This document shows, in pieces, positions 27,001 to 36,340 of a stretch of DNA of 64,000 nucleotides; position 1 is the stretch's first letter, and the number at the start of each line of letters is the position of its first letter. The DNA lies in contig CM053033.1 in the NCBI GenBank assembly GCA_028564925.1, positions 208,134,642 to 208,198,641 of the forward strand, read 5' to 3'. Below the pieces are notes generated by a model. That model saw only the letters and a program-made list of their open reading frames with translations, was not told where the DNA came from and did no database searches. Source of the DNA: Lithobates sylvaticus (Eukaryota; Chordata; Amphibia; Anura; Ranidae). The position numbers and the translations under genes were made by a program.

Positions 27001-27589
27001 AGGACGACCGTCAGCAGAAGAGGACGGACCGTCAGCAGAAGAGGACGACCGTCAGCAGAAGAGGACGACCGTCAGCAGAAGAGGACGACCGTCAGCAGAA
27101 GAGGACGACCGTCAGCAGAAGAGGACGACCGTCAGCAGAAGAGGAGGAGAGACCGTCAGCAGAAGAGGACCGACAGCAGAAGAGGTCGCAGAAGAGGACC
27201 GTCAGCAGAAGAAGAGAAGAGGACCGTCAGCAGAAGAGGAGACCGTCAGCAGAAGAGGAGACCGTCAGCAGAAGAGGACGACCGACAGCAGAAGAGGACC
27301 GACAGCAGAAGAGGACACGTCAGCAGAAGAGGACGACCGTCAGCAGAAGAGGAGGACGTCAGCAGAAGTCAGGACGACAGCAGAAGAGGACGACCGTCAG
27401 CAGAAGAGGACGACCGAGCAGAGAGACCGACAGCAGAAGAGGACCGACAGAAGAGGACGACCGTCAGCAGAAGAGGACGACCGTCAGCAGAAGAGGACGA
27501 CCGTCAGCAGAAGAGGACGACCGTCAGCAGAAGAGGACGACCGTCAGCAGAAGAGGACCGTCAGCAGAAGAGGACCGTCAGCAGAAGAG

Positions 27590-28860
27590 GACCGACAGCA
27601 GAAGAGGAGCAAGAGGACGACAGCAGAAGAGGACCGACAGCAGAAGAGGACCGACAGCAGAAGAGGACCGTCAGCAGAAGAGGAGGACCGACAGCAGAAG
27701 AGGACCCGTCAGCAGAAGAGGACCGACAGAAGAGGACCGACAGCAGAAGAGGACCGACAGCAGAAGAGGACCGAGCAGAAGAGGACGACCGACAGCAGAA
27801 GAGGACCGACAGCAGAAGAGGACCGACCGTCAGCAGAAGAGGACGACCGCAGAAGAAGAGGACCGACAGCAGAAGAGGGCAGAAGAGGACGACCGTCAGC
27901 AGAAGAGGACCGTCAGCAGAAGAGGAGACCGTCAGCAGAAGAGGACGACCGTCAGCAGAAGAAGACGACCGACAGCAGAAGAGGACCGACAGCAGAAGAG
28001 GACCGTCAGCAGAAGAGGACCGACAGCAGAAGAGGACCGACAGCAGAAGAGAGGACCGTCAGCAGAAGAGGACCGACAGCAGAAGAGGACCGACAGCAGA
28101 AGAGGACCGACGAGCACAGAAGAGGACCGAAGAGGACCGACAGCAGAAGAGGACCGACAGCAGAAGAGGACCGACCGACAGCAGAAGAGGACCGACAGCA
28201 GAAGAGGGCAGAAGAGGACCGACAGCAGAAGAGGGCAGAAGACGACAGTCAGCAGAAGAGGACCGACAGCAGAAGAGGACCGACAGCAGAAGAGGACCGA
28301 AGAGGACCGACAGCAGAAGAGGAGGACCGACGAGGACCGACAGCAGAAGAGGACCGACAGCAGAAGAGGACCGACGAGGACCGACAGCAGAAGAGGACCG
28401 ACAGCAGAAGAGGACCGAAGAGGACCGACAGCAGAAGAGGACCGAAGAGGACCGTCAGCAGAAGAGGACCGTCAGCAGAAGAGGACCGTCAGCAGAAGAG
28501 GACCGTCAGCAGAAGAGGACCGACAGCAGAAGAGGACCGACAGAAGAGGACCGACAGCAGAAGAGGACCGACAGCAGAAGAGGACCGACGAGGACCGACA
28601 GCAGAAGAGGACCGACGAGGACCGACAGCAGAAGAGGACCGACGAGGACCGACAGCAGAAGAGGACCGACGAGGACCGACAGCAGAAGAGGACCGACGAG
28701 GACCGACAGCAGAAGAGGACCGACGAGGACAGACGAGGACCGACGAGGACCGAAGAGGACCGACAGCAGAAGAGGACCGACGAGGACCGACAGCAGAAGA
28801 GGACCGACGAGGACCGACAGCAGAAGAGGACCGACGAGGACCGACAGCAGAAGAGGACCG
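27590..28860. repeat. Array sub-block: 18-base units with CCGACAG in place of CCGTCAG
   Basis: Here the dominant unit becomes GACCGACAGCAGAAGAG plus one G (18 bases), with longer 27-base compounds containing CCGACGAGGACCGACAGCAG between about 28,580 and 28,860. Only scattered units keep GTCAG. The change is a T-to-A transversion plus loss of the second GAC, and it is nearly fixed over more than 1 kb. Confidence 0.85.
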
Positions 28861-29716
28861 AAGACAGAAGAGGACCGAAGAGGACCGAAGAGGACCGAAG
28901 ACAGAAGAGGACAGAAGAGGACCGAAGACCGAAGAGGACAGAAGAGGACCGAAGAGGACCGAAGAGGCCCGAAGACAGAAGAGGACCGAAGACAGAAGAG
29001 GACCGAAGACAGAAGAGGACCGAAGACGACCGAAGAGGACCGAAGACAGAAGAGGACAGAAGAGGACCGAAGAGGACCGAAGAGGACACAAGAGGACCGA
29101 AGAAGACACAAGAGGACCGAAGACAGAAGAGGACCGAAGACAGAAGAGGACCGAAGACAGAAGAGGACAGAAAGGGACAGAAGACAGAAAGGGACAGAAG
29201 ACAGAAAATGACAGAAGACAGAAAATGACAGAAGACAGAAAATGACAGAAGACAGAAAATGACAGAAGACAGAAAATGACAGAAGAGGAGAGGACCGAAG
29301 AGGACCGAAGACAGAAGAGGACCGAAGACAGAAGAGGACAGAAAGGGACAGAAGACAGAAAGGGACAGAAGACAGAAAATGACAGAAGACAGAAAATGAC
29401 AGAAGACAGAAAATGACAGAAGAGGAGAGGACCGAAGAGGACCGAAGACAGAAGAGGACCGAAGACAGAAGAGGACCGAAGACAGAAGAGGACCGAAGAC
29501 AGAAGAGGACAGAAAGGGACAGAAGACAGAAAGGGACAGAAGACAGAAAATGACAGAAGACAGAAAATGACAGAAGACAGAAAATGACAGAAGAGGAGAG
29601 GACCGAAGAGGACCGAAGACAGAAGAGGACCGAAGACAGAAGAGGACCGAAGACAGAAGAGGACCGAAGAGGACCGAAGACAGAAGAGGACAGAAGAGGA
29701 CAGAAGAGGACAGAAG
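28860..29716. repeat. Array sub-block: 17- and 10-base units with a 171-base spacing
   Basis: Units are CGAAGACAGAAGAGGAC and, further right, AGAAAATGACAGAAGAC, both 17 bases, plus GACAGAAGAG at the end. The marker AAAGGG pair recurs at 29,171, 29,342 and 29,513, exactly 171 bases apart. The first period has five AAAATG units, the next two have three, and the difference is made up by extra CGAAGACAGAAGAGGAC units. The block is a local higher-order repeat. Confidence 0.85.
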
Positions 29717-29832
29717 ACAGAAGCCAAATAGAAATACATATAAAAATGTAAATACCCCTATTACAATAGATTATTAAAATGATTTAGCAATATACAACAT
29801 GTCTTTAAAAATATACCCATTTCCTGTAGCAT
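29717..29832. repeat. Shared right flank of the minisatellite, copy B
   Basis: This matches 2,764-2,872 and 31,078-31,200 through TATACCCATTTCCTGTAGC. It then diverges into ATTAGGATCAGAAAATATTA instead of the GATCAGCC satellite. The divergence point marks a rearrangement breakpoint common to the three copies. Confidence 0.85.
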
Positions 29833-29916
29833 TAGGATCAGAAAATATTAATCGGGGACCTAGGTTACTATAGGGCATGTTTATCACTAATAAAACTTTT
29901 CTTCTTTTTCTATCAG

Positions 29917-29979
29917 ATATATTGCTGCGGAGGTGCTGTGTGCCATACAATGTCTTCATAGCAAGCGCATCACACATTG
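29917..29979 (+). pseudogene. Orphan exon of a protein kinase C-like kinase
   Basis: A 63-base exon is flanked by a branch-point-like TCACTAAT, a pyrimidine tract and TATCAG on the left and by the consensus donor GTAAGT on the right. Read from its second base it encodes YIAAEVLCAIQCLHSKRITH followed by a split codon TG|n. This matches the helix-E segment of novel PKC-type kinases (pattern Y-AAE-C-Q-LHSK-I), which runs directly into the YRDLK catalytic loop. The last codon would be Trp (TGG) where the family has the Arg before the catalytic Asp; a C-to-T change at a CpG would explain this. I found no neighbouring kinase exon in the window, so it is either a broken relic or one exon of a gene whose other exons lie outside. 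The family assignment is from memory. Confidence 0.6.
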
Positions 29980-30017
29980 GTAAGTAATCCAGCCATCATA
30001 TTTTATTGTTCTACCTC

Positions 30018-30120
30018 ATTGGTCTCCAAACTGTGTCCTGCAGGCCAGAGGCAAACCTTTGCTTGTCTTATATCTGGAACTTGGAGGGCTATTCCTTCAA
30101 CTGATATAAGGCACCATTCC
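30018..30120. mobile_element. Dispersed repeat fragment with GGTCTCCAAACTGTG
   Basis: The stretch TTGGTCTCCAAACTGTGTCC, followed by a CCAGAGGC segment and GGCACCATTCCTC, resembles a hAT-type dispersed repeat that I recall from fish and frogs. It is cut off abruptly by the third minisatellite array, which begins at ACAGAAGAGG. Confidence 0.4.
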
Positions 30121-31075
30121 TCACAGAAGAGGACAGAAGAGAACAGAAGAGAGAGAAGAGGACAGAAGAGAGAGAAGAGGACAGAAGAGAGAGAAGAGGA
30201 CAGAAGAGGACAGAGAAGAGGACAGAAGAAGACAGACGAGGACAGACGAGGACAGAAGAAGACAGACGAGGACAGACGAGGACAGAAGAAGACAGACGAG
30301 GACAGACGAGGACAGACGAGGACAGACGAGGACAGACGAGGACAGACGAGAGAGAAGAGGACAGACGAGAGAGAAGAGGACAGACGAGAGAGAAGAGGAC
30401 AGACGAGAGAGAAGAGGACAGACGAGAGAGACGAGGACAGACGAGCGAGACGAGGACAGATGAGGACAGACGAGGACAGACGAGGACAGACGAGGACAGA
30501 CGAGAGAGAAGAGGACAGACGAGACAGAAGAGGACAGACGAGAGAGAAGAGGACAGACGAGAGAGAAGAGGACAGACGAGAGAGAAGAGGACAGACGAGA
30601 GAGAAGAGGACAGACGAGGACAGACGAGGACAGACGAGGACAGACGAGAGAGAAGAGGACAGACGAGAGAGAAGAGGACAGAAGAAGACAGACGAGAGAG
30701 ACGAGGACAGAAGAGAGAGAAGAGGACAGAGAAGAGGACAGAAGAGGACAGAAGAGGACAGAAGAGGACAGACGAGAGAGACGAGGACAGAAGAGGACAG
30801 ACGAGAGAGACGAGGACAGAAGAGAGAGAAGAGGACAGAGAAGAGGACAGAAGAGGACAGAGAAGAGGACAGAAGAGGACAGAGAAGAGGACAGACGAGA
30901 GAGACGAGGACAGAAGAGGACAGACGAGGACAGACGAGGACAGACGAGAGAGAAGAGGACAGAAGGACAGACGAGAGAGAAGAGGACAGAAGAGGATAGA
31001 AAAGGACAGAAGAGGATAGAAGAGGACAGAAGACAGAAGAGGACAGAAGACAGAAGACAGAAGAGGACAGAAGAC
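30121..31075. repeat. Third purine-rich minisatellite array
   Basis: Units are GACAGAAGAG, GACAGACGAG and the 19-base GAGAGAAGAGGACAGACGA, in mixed order over about 950 bases. The array ends in GAAGACAGAAGAGGACAGAA followed by AGACAAAAGCCAAATAGAAA, the same right flank as the other two arrays. Serine/leucine-rich and Arg/Glu-rich open frames on both strands are repeat artefacts. Confidence 0.93.
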
Positions 31076-31525
31076 AAAAGCCAAATAGAAAAACATATAA
31101 AAATGTAAATACCCCTATGACAATAGATTATTAAAAGGATTATTAAAAGGATTTAGCAATATACAACATGTCTTTAAAAATATACCTATTTCCTGTAGCC
31201 GATGATCAGCCAAAACATTATGACCACCTCATGAAAAAAAAAAAAAAATAATAATAAAAACAATTTTGAAAAAGAAAAATCAGCCAAAATATTATGACCA
31301 CCCCATGAAAAAAAAATAATAATAAAAAATAAATATTTTAAAAATCATGATCAGCCAAAACATTATCACCACCTCATGATCAGACAAAATATTATGACCA
31401 CCCCATGATCAGCCAATACATTTTTGTTTGAAAAAAACTAAATTTTTATTTGAAAAAAAAAAAATTTTTATTTGAAAAAAAAATGTTTGTTTGAAAAAAA
31501 AATTTTTGGGGAAAAATATGTTCAG
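31076..31525. repeat. Shared right flank plus GATCAGCC satellite, copy C
   Basis: The flank matches 2,764-2,872, with a short local duplication of ATTATTAAAAGG. It runs straight into the GATCAGCCAAAACATTATGA satellite at 31,201-31,425 as in copy A, then into TTTGAAAAAAAA repeats. Copy C therefore resembles copy A on the right-hand side more than copy B does. Confidence 0.88.
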
Positions 31526-31905
31526 AATGGGGATTTTTGAATACCAAAGTTTGGCGCCATTCCACGAGCGCGTGAAATTTTGAAGCATGACATGTTGGGT
31601 ATCTATTTACTCGGCGTATCTTCATCTTTCACATTATGCAAAACAATTGGGCTTACTTTACTGTTTTTTTTTTTTTTTTTTTAAGCATGAAACTGTTTTT
31701 TTTTTCTGAAAAAAACGTGTTTGAAAAATTGCTGCGCAAATACCGTGCGAGGTAAAAAGTTGCAACGACCGCTATTGTATTCTCTATTGTCTTAAAAAAA
31801 ACATTTATAATGTTTTGGGGTTCTCTGTAATTTTCTAGCCAAAAAATTATGTATTTTACATGTAGGAGAGAAATGTCAGAATTGGCCTGGATGCGAAGTG
31901 GTTAC
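31526..31905. mobile_element. Terminal part of a frog-type MITE or compound element
   Basis: The stretch from GGATTTTTGAATACCAAAGT through TTTGGCGCCATTCCACGAGC to GATGCGAAGTGGTTA resembles the end of an abundant ranid repeat family, with AAGTGGTTA as the terminus. There is no coding capacity. The left border is blurred by the A-rich satellite. Confidence 0.55.
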
Positions 31906-33160
31906 GACATAGGATGTCCTTAGGATTTTGAGCCGCTGCGCGGCCTCGGGGGCACGCATCGCAGCGATCGTTGTTGCGGGGTGTCAGTCTACGATCTTGG
32001 TAAAGAGTCTCCGACGGAGACTCTTTACCACGTGGTCAACCCTGTTCAATCACGGCTGATCACAGTGTAAATAGGAAGAGCCGGTGATCGTCTGTCAGAC
32101 GCGAGTAGAGGAGAGCCGATCGGTTGCTCCTCTGACAGGGGGGTCTGTGCTGATCGATTATCAGCGCAGCCCCCCCCCCCCCCCGAGGATGCCCACACTG
32201 GACCACCAGGGACACCACCAGACCACCAGGGATGCCCAGCACAAGGTATGCCACCCTAGACCACCAGGGATGACACACAGAGCATACAATGGATGCCAAT
32301 CAGTGCCCACAATGGATGCCAATCAGTGCCCACAATGGGCATCACTGATTGGCATGCATTATTGTTTGGCACTGATTGGCATCCATCAGTACAAAACAAT
32401 GCTGCCTATCAGTGCCTATCCATGCCGCCTATCCATGCCCATCTGTGCCGCCTATCCATGCCAATCCGTGACAGCTATCAGTGCCAATTTGTGCCACCTA
32501 TCAGTGCCCATCCGTACCGCCCATCAGTGCCGCCTATCAGTGCCACATATCAGTGCCCATCAATGCCACCTCAGTGCCACTTCATTAGTGCCACCTCATC
32601 GGTGCCCATCAGTGCCGCCTTATCAGTGCCCATCAGTGCAGCCCCATCAGTGCCCATCAGTGAAGGAGAAAACGTACTTATTTACAACGTTTTGAAACTG
32701 AAACAAAAAAATATATATTTTTTTATTCAAAAATTTGTTTAGCAAAAAATAAAAATCGCAGAGGTGATCAAATACCACCAAAAGAAATCTCTATTTGTGG
32801 GGAAAAAAATGTTAAACATGTCCTTTGGGTACAGTGTAGTATGACCGCGCAATTGTCATTCAAAGTGCGACAGCGCTGAAAGCTCAAAATTGGTCTGGGC
32901 AGGAAGGTGTTTAAAGTGGAAGTAAACCCCCTATCGTTTTCAGCCAAGGAAGCTGCCATCTTGGCCTCTGTTCAATCTTCAACTGCCATGATGCTGCACA
33001 TGTGATCAGTTATGACACCAGCCATTGGATGGTTTGACAGTTTGGTTGCAAGCATAGTCAATGTGACAGGTAGCAATTCCGGCATGCCATTTTTTTTTTT
33101 AACTATTTAAATCAAAGGGTTTACTTCCACTTTAAGTGCCCTGTATTGAAGTGGTTAAAA
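31906..33160. mobile_element. Compound non-autonomous element with internal tandem repeat
   Basis: A GC-rich start carries a perfect hairpin around GGTAAAGAGTCTCC/GGAGACTCTTTACC (about 31,999-32,032). A C-run at about 32,169-32,184 follows, then a tandem array of GTGCCCATCAGTGCC-type units (about 32,280-32,665). The conserved tail contains AAAAATCGCAGAGGTGATCA and GACCGCGCAATTGTCATTCA and ends TTGAAGTGGTTAA. The tail is closely related to 63,130-63,330 and, in reverse, to 60,880-61,000. A smaller MITE interrupts the tail. Confidence 0.7.
32911..33135. mobile_element. MITE nested in the compound element, TTAA-flanked
   Basis: Terminal inverted repeats TTAAAGTGGAAGTAAACCC and GGGTTTACTTCCACTTTAA bound about 225 bases with no coding capacity. 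TTAA at both borders fits a piggyBac-type target site. The outer element reads through cleanly on either side (GGAAGGTGT to AAGTGCCCTG), so this is a younger insertion into it. Confidence 0.8.
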
Positions 33161-33449
33161 CATGTCCTTTCAGCATGCCTCAACTGCTGTTAACAGTAGC
33201 ACACCAGAAGCGTTGTTTTAGCTTAAAGAATCAGGAGTCAATCTACATTGCCTTAGAAACCATTCAATTCAGCCTTGAATTTCCTACCTGTGTGAAGAAT
33301 AAGACAAAGAATCTGATTTATTACAATGAACACTTCTTACCTCTTTCAGACACGTTCATACAATGCGCACATCATAACAATGCAAATGCATATAAGAATG
33401 CGATTAAAAAAATAAAAATAAATAAATAACCAGATCAGACACAGAGATC
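33161..33449. other. Short intergenic stretch, nothing recognised
   Basis: AT-rich sequence between the compound element and the presumed LRFN1 polyadenylation site. No homology, repeat structure or RNA gene is visible. Confidence 0.5.
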
Positions 33450-34544
33450 AGTAACAGAAAGGACTTTAATTCCCCACTGCACCCACCAGCATCTCTCTCT
33501 CTCTCCTCCATGCTATATGTACTGGGGAGAGGGAGGGCGACACACGTTTTTAATGTAAAAACTTGTGTGTAGACAATATTCTGGATGATCTCTCACTTCC
33601 TGCTCAAGTCCCAGAAAGGCTCCTGACTCGAGTGACTTCAGAAAGAATCCAGACCAGCTAGACGTACAGATTGTATAAGTGGTGCCAAGTGTGATCACGA
33701 CCAATAAAATCCTCTTTACGCTTTCTGTCTCCTCCTTTGTACAGTAGGTTTTTAGGTATCGTGTCGTTTGTGCATATGTCCTGTTTCCTAGATGAACCAG
33801 CATGTCCACCCCCCTCAAGTTACACCAAGGTTCGCAGAGGGTATCAGAAAGCCTGGGTGCTGGTTTCCTCACTTTTGTTTTTTAAGGCACTGCTTCGGGG
33901 GCTCAGTAAAATTCTACTATAACCCAAGCAGAAACAACAGCCCTCTAGATCCACAAGCCAAGAGACGGGCGGGAGGGGAGGGCTAAACGGTGGATCCATT
34001 TTTCTAGGGGCAAGGCAGAGGGTCTCTTAATGAATTTTCTTATATGCTTTAAAGAACCTGGTAACCATGGACACCAAGAACATGAATTGATTGGGTGTTT
34101 GTCTCATTATGCAGGTGAGAGCAGCACTGCTGTGCAGGATCTGTAGAAACACACAGCTTTTAAAACCTTTCGAGAAAGCAGTGCCAACGGCCATTCTGAT
34201 GCAAAAAAAAAGCATTACATAACGATGCAGAATAAATCTGTACACTTCTGGAAATCGATAAGGGCCCTCTCGGGGGGGAAAATCACACAATACGAATGAA
34301 GGTTTTGGGTGTATCAGAAAACCCGACATCAAAAATGGCAACAATTTTGTTAAAAATGATTTATTTATTTATTTGTTTACCTCTTACGAAGTGTACTGAA
34401 ACATTAAGCATGGTTATGCAATGCTTCAGTCGCATATCAGAGTTGGATCAGCCCCAAACATGAATGCTGAGACCATGAGGTTTCAAAGGAAGTGCCCTTC
34501 CATGTCCACCTAACCCCTCAGGTTATCCATTCCCTGAACGATAA
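33450..34544 (-). other. LRFN1: LRFN1 3' UTR (presumed)
   Basis: About 1.1 kb follows the stop codon on the minus strand without recognisable transposons, in contrast to its surroundings. A candidate ATTAAA signal lies at 33,470-33,465, with a TGTGTCTG-containing downstream element at about 33,450-33,430, so cleavage near 33,450 is plausible. AATAAA-like motifs around 34,355-34,370 offer an alternative proximal site. The end is inferred from motifs only. Confidence 0.55.
33465..33470 (-). terminator. Candidate polyadenylation signal ATTAAA for LRFN1
   Basis: ATTAAA on the minus strand is followed within 15-35 bases by a GT-rich element (TGATCTCTGTGTCTGATCTG). This is the layout of a vertebrate cleavage and polyadenylation site. 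Confidence 0.45.
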
Positions 34545-35394
34545 TCACACGGTGCTCTCTAGCATCCATTCTGTGCTGCTAAACGTGACTCTCCGGTGTT
34601 CTAGGGCAGCATCTTGGTTGTGCAGCTCCGAGGTGGACATGTGTCTCTTTGTCCGTGCCCTGCGAGGGTAACTGTGGCTCTGGAATAGGGTATAGTCCCC
34701 ATCAAAGGAAAATCTATGTTGATAAGTCCTGGGAGGTGCTTTTGGGCCCACACGATTTTGACCGTCAGCAGTAACCAGACATAGAGAGGTGGTGGAGCCA
34801 AGAGCACTGGTCTCTGTGTGGTCTCCTTCTGCAGACAGAGAAGATAACAGAGCAACTGTCTGAAGATCACTGGAGGTCCTAGTTCTCCGCTTGTCCTTTT
34901 CAGTCAGTGGGACCAGAGGAGGTGAACGTGGTTGACCCTCTCTTTTACCAGGGTCTTTGCCCTCCAGGGGGGGCTCTTTGGAAGCTGGAGGCAAAGGTTC
35001 ATAGTTATTTTCTCCCAGCTTGGCACAGGAGTTGGCGCAGGCCATGCCTTGCTGCCCATTGGTTTGAGAATAAACATTGCTGACTCTGGCTTTGCCTCCT
35101 TCCTCCTGTCCGCTGTACACTTTATATCGGATCATCAGGATAATGATAAACACCAGAACGGATGCCACAATGATCCCTCCAATTATGATAATCATAGTAC
35201 CCCCCAGGAACTGGGTATGAAGTGGTCTGCACTGTCCGATCTCTTCTTTAGTGGTGAACTGGACACATCCTACCACTCGTGTGGCCGTCAAGGAGGTCAT
35301 TCCATCATCATAGACAGCCAAGACACAAAGGTCATACTCACGGCCTGGAGCCAAATCATTCACAAGGAAACTCCTGTTGCTTGGGGGGATCATT
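34545..35394 (-). CDS. LRFN1: LRFN1 (SALM2), second coding exon
   Basis: This exon encodes the last 282 residues of LRFN1, a type I synaptic adhesion protein of the LRR-Ig-FN3 family that organises excitatory postsynaptic sites through PSD-95-type scaffolds. It holds the second half of the FN3 domain ([20 protein letters not shown] onwards), a juxtamembrane Cys, and a transmembrane helix at about residues 525-547 of the full protein ([20 protein letters not shown]). The cytoplasmic tail has the family-typical [20 protein letters not shown] and ends [10 protein letters not shown], with ESTV as a class I PDZ ligand. The acceptor is a long T-run then ACAG at 35,395-35,398, and the exon's first base completes the split Arg codon AG|A. 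The stop is TGA. LRFN2 also ends in ESTV, but the tail motifs and ectodomain match LRFN1 better from memory. Confidence 0.95.
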
Positions 35395-35707
35395 CTGTAA
35401 AAAAAAAAAAAAGATAACACATAAGTCTGAGGATGTAAAAATACATTTTTAACAATGAAAGGTTAAAAAAAAACAAAAAAACAAGTGAAACTGTATTTCA
35501 TTGAGTCCCTCCACCCCCCCTCCCCAATTTTGTCCGGTGAAGGGGGCTGTGTTTTCAAAATTCAGCAGCAGAGCCACCTGTAGGTGAAACCTGGTACTAA
35601 GAGACAACTGTTCACAAGGCTGGTGAGTGCTATGGGGTAAAACTGGAGAAAGAAAAATGACAACAAAAGTATTGTTGCTCATAGTAACTGATCCAGATCC
35701 AGTAAAT

Positions 35708-36190
35708 TCCAGATTGCACGCCTACAAGTCGTTCAAAACACGGCAGCAAGACTAGTCACAGGAAAAAAAACATATAATCTATATCCCCTCCCTTAGGATC
35801 CTACACTGGCTAACCGTAAAGGATCGTATCACATTCAAGACCCTCTGCCTGACCCACAAATGCACACAAGGAGAAGCTCCTCAATACTTATGCGAAAAAA
35901 TAAAACACTACACTCCCAATCGCAACCTCCGATCAACCAACCAAAACCTCTTCCTCGTCCCCAAGTCCCGGTACAAATCAAGGGGAGAACGAAGATTTGC
36001 AGTCCAAGGACCACGGCTATGGAACGCTCTACCTACGAACATCCGATTGGAAGAAAACCATCGGGCCTTCAGGAAAAAACTCAAGACCCACCTCTTCTAA
36101 GAAGGAATCAACGCAGATCGGATCAAGCGCCTCGAGGGGATTCAGTTCGCAGTTGCAGCGCTATACAAGTCATTCATTCATTCATTCATC
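35708..36190 (+). mobile_element. 5'-truncated L2-type LINE fragment
   Basis: Only the last part of the reverse transcriptase ORF remains, corresponding to QIACLQVVQNTAARLV through the PRLWNSLP and LKTHLF motifs. It is followed by a short 3' UTR with GCGCTATACAAGT and a (CATT)n tail at about 36,171-36,188. Compared with the copy at 39,050 the frame is broken, with at least one indel near 35,765-35,790. It lies antisense to LRFN1. Confidence 0.85.
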
Positions 36191-36340
36191 AGACCTTTTG
36201 TTTTATAGTCCATAAAATTAAAGAGAAGAGCTGGTTAGTTGCTAAAGGCCCACAACACTTTTTTTCCAATTTTAATCACTCATTTGCAAAGTGTCAATCC
36301 TGGCACTCTAAACAAAAACAGAACTGGCCTTGTTGACTAA

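Larger units (their letters stand above)
5751..29716. repeat. Giant minisatellite of about 24 kb, 20-base unit
   Basis: More than a thousand head-to-tail copies of GTCAGCAGAAGAGGACGACC occur here. The main variant has GGAGGACC in place of GGACGACC; shorter units lack GTCAGCAG or one to three other bases. Twenty is not a multiple of three and the unit has no stop in any forward frame. Three units therefore encode the 20-residue period RRGRPSAEEDDRQQKRTTVS and all forward frames stay open for many kilobases, two of them for about 17.4 and 15.3 kb. I treat these frames as a repeat artefact: there is no codon bias, no conserved start and no tolerance limit on indels. Unit type changes from left to right, as set out in the sub-block entries. 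Confidence 0.97.

Noticed and set aside
5751-29716. CRISPR array
   Set aside because: There are no unique spacers between repeats, and the surrounding DNA is vertebrate.
28472-31096. Serine/leucine/valine-rich minus-strand frames (up to about 416 codons) and Arg/Glu/Asp-rich plus frames in the small arrays
   Set aside because: They are translations of 10-, 17-, 18- and 19-base purine-rich repeats and show no domain.
34932-35417. Plus-strand open frame of 161 codons
   Set aside because: It is the antisense shadow of the second LRFN1 coding exon.
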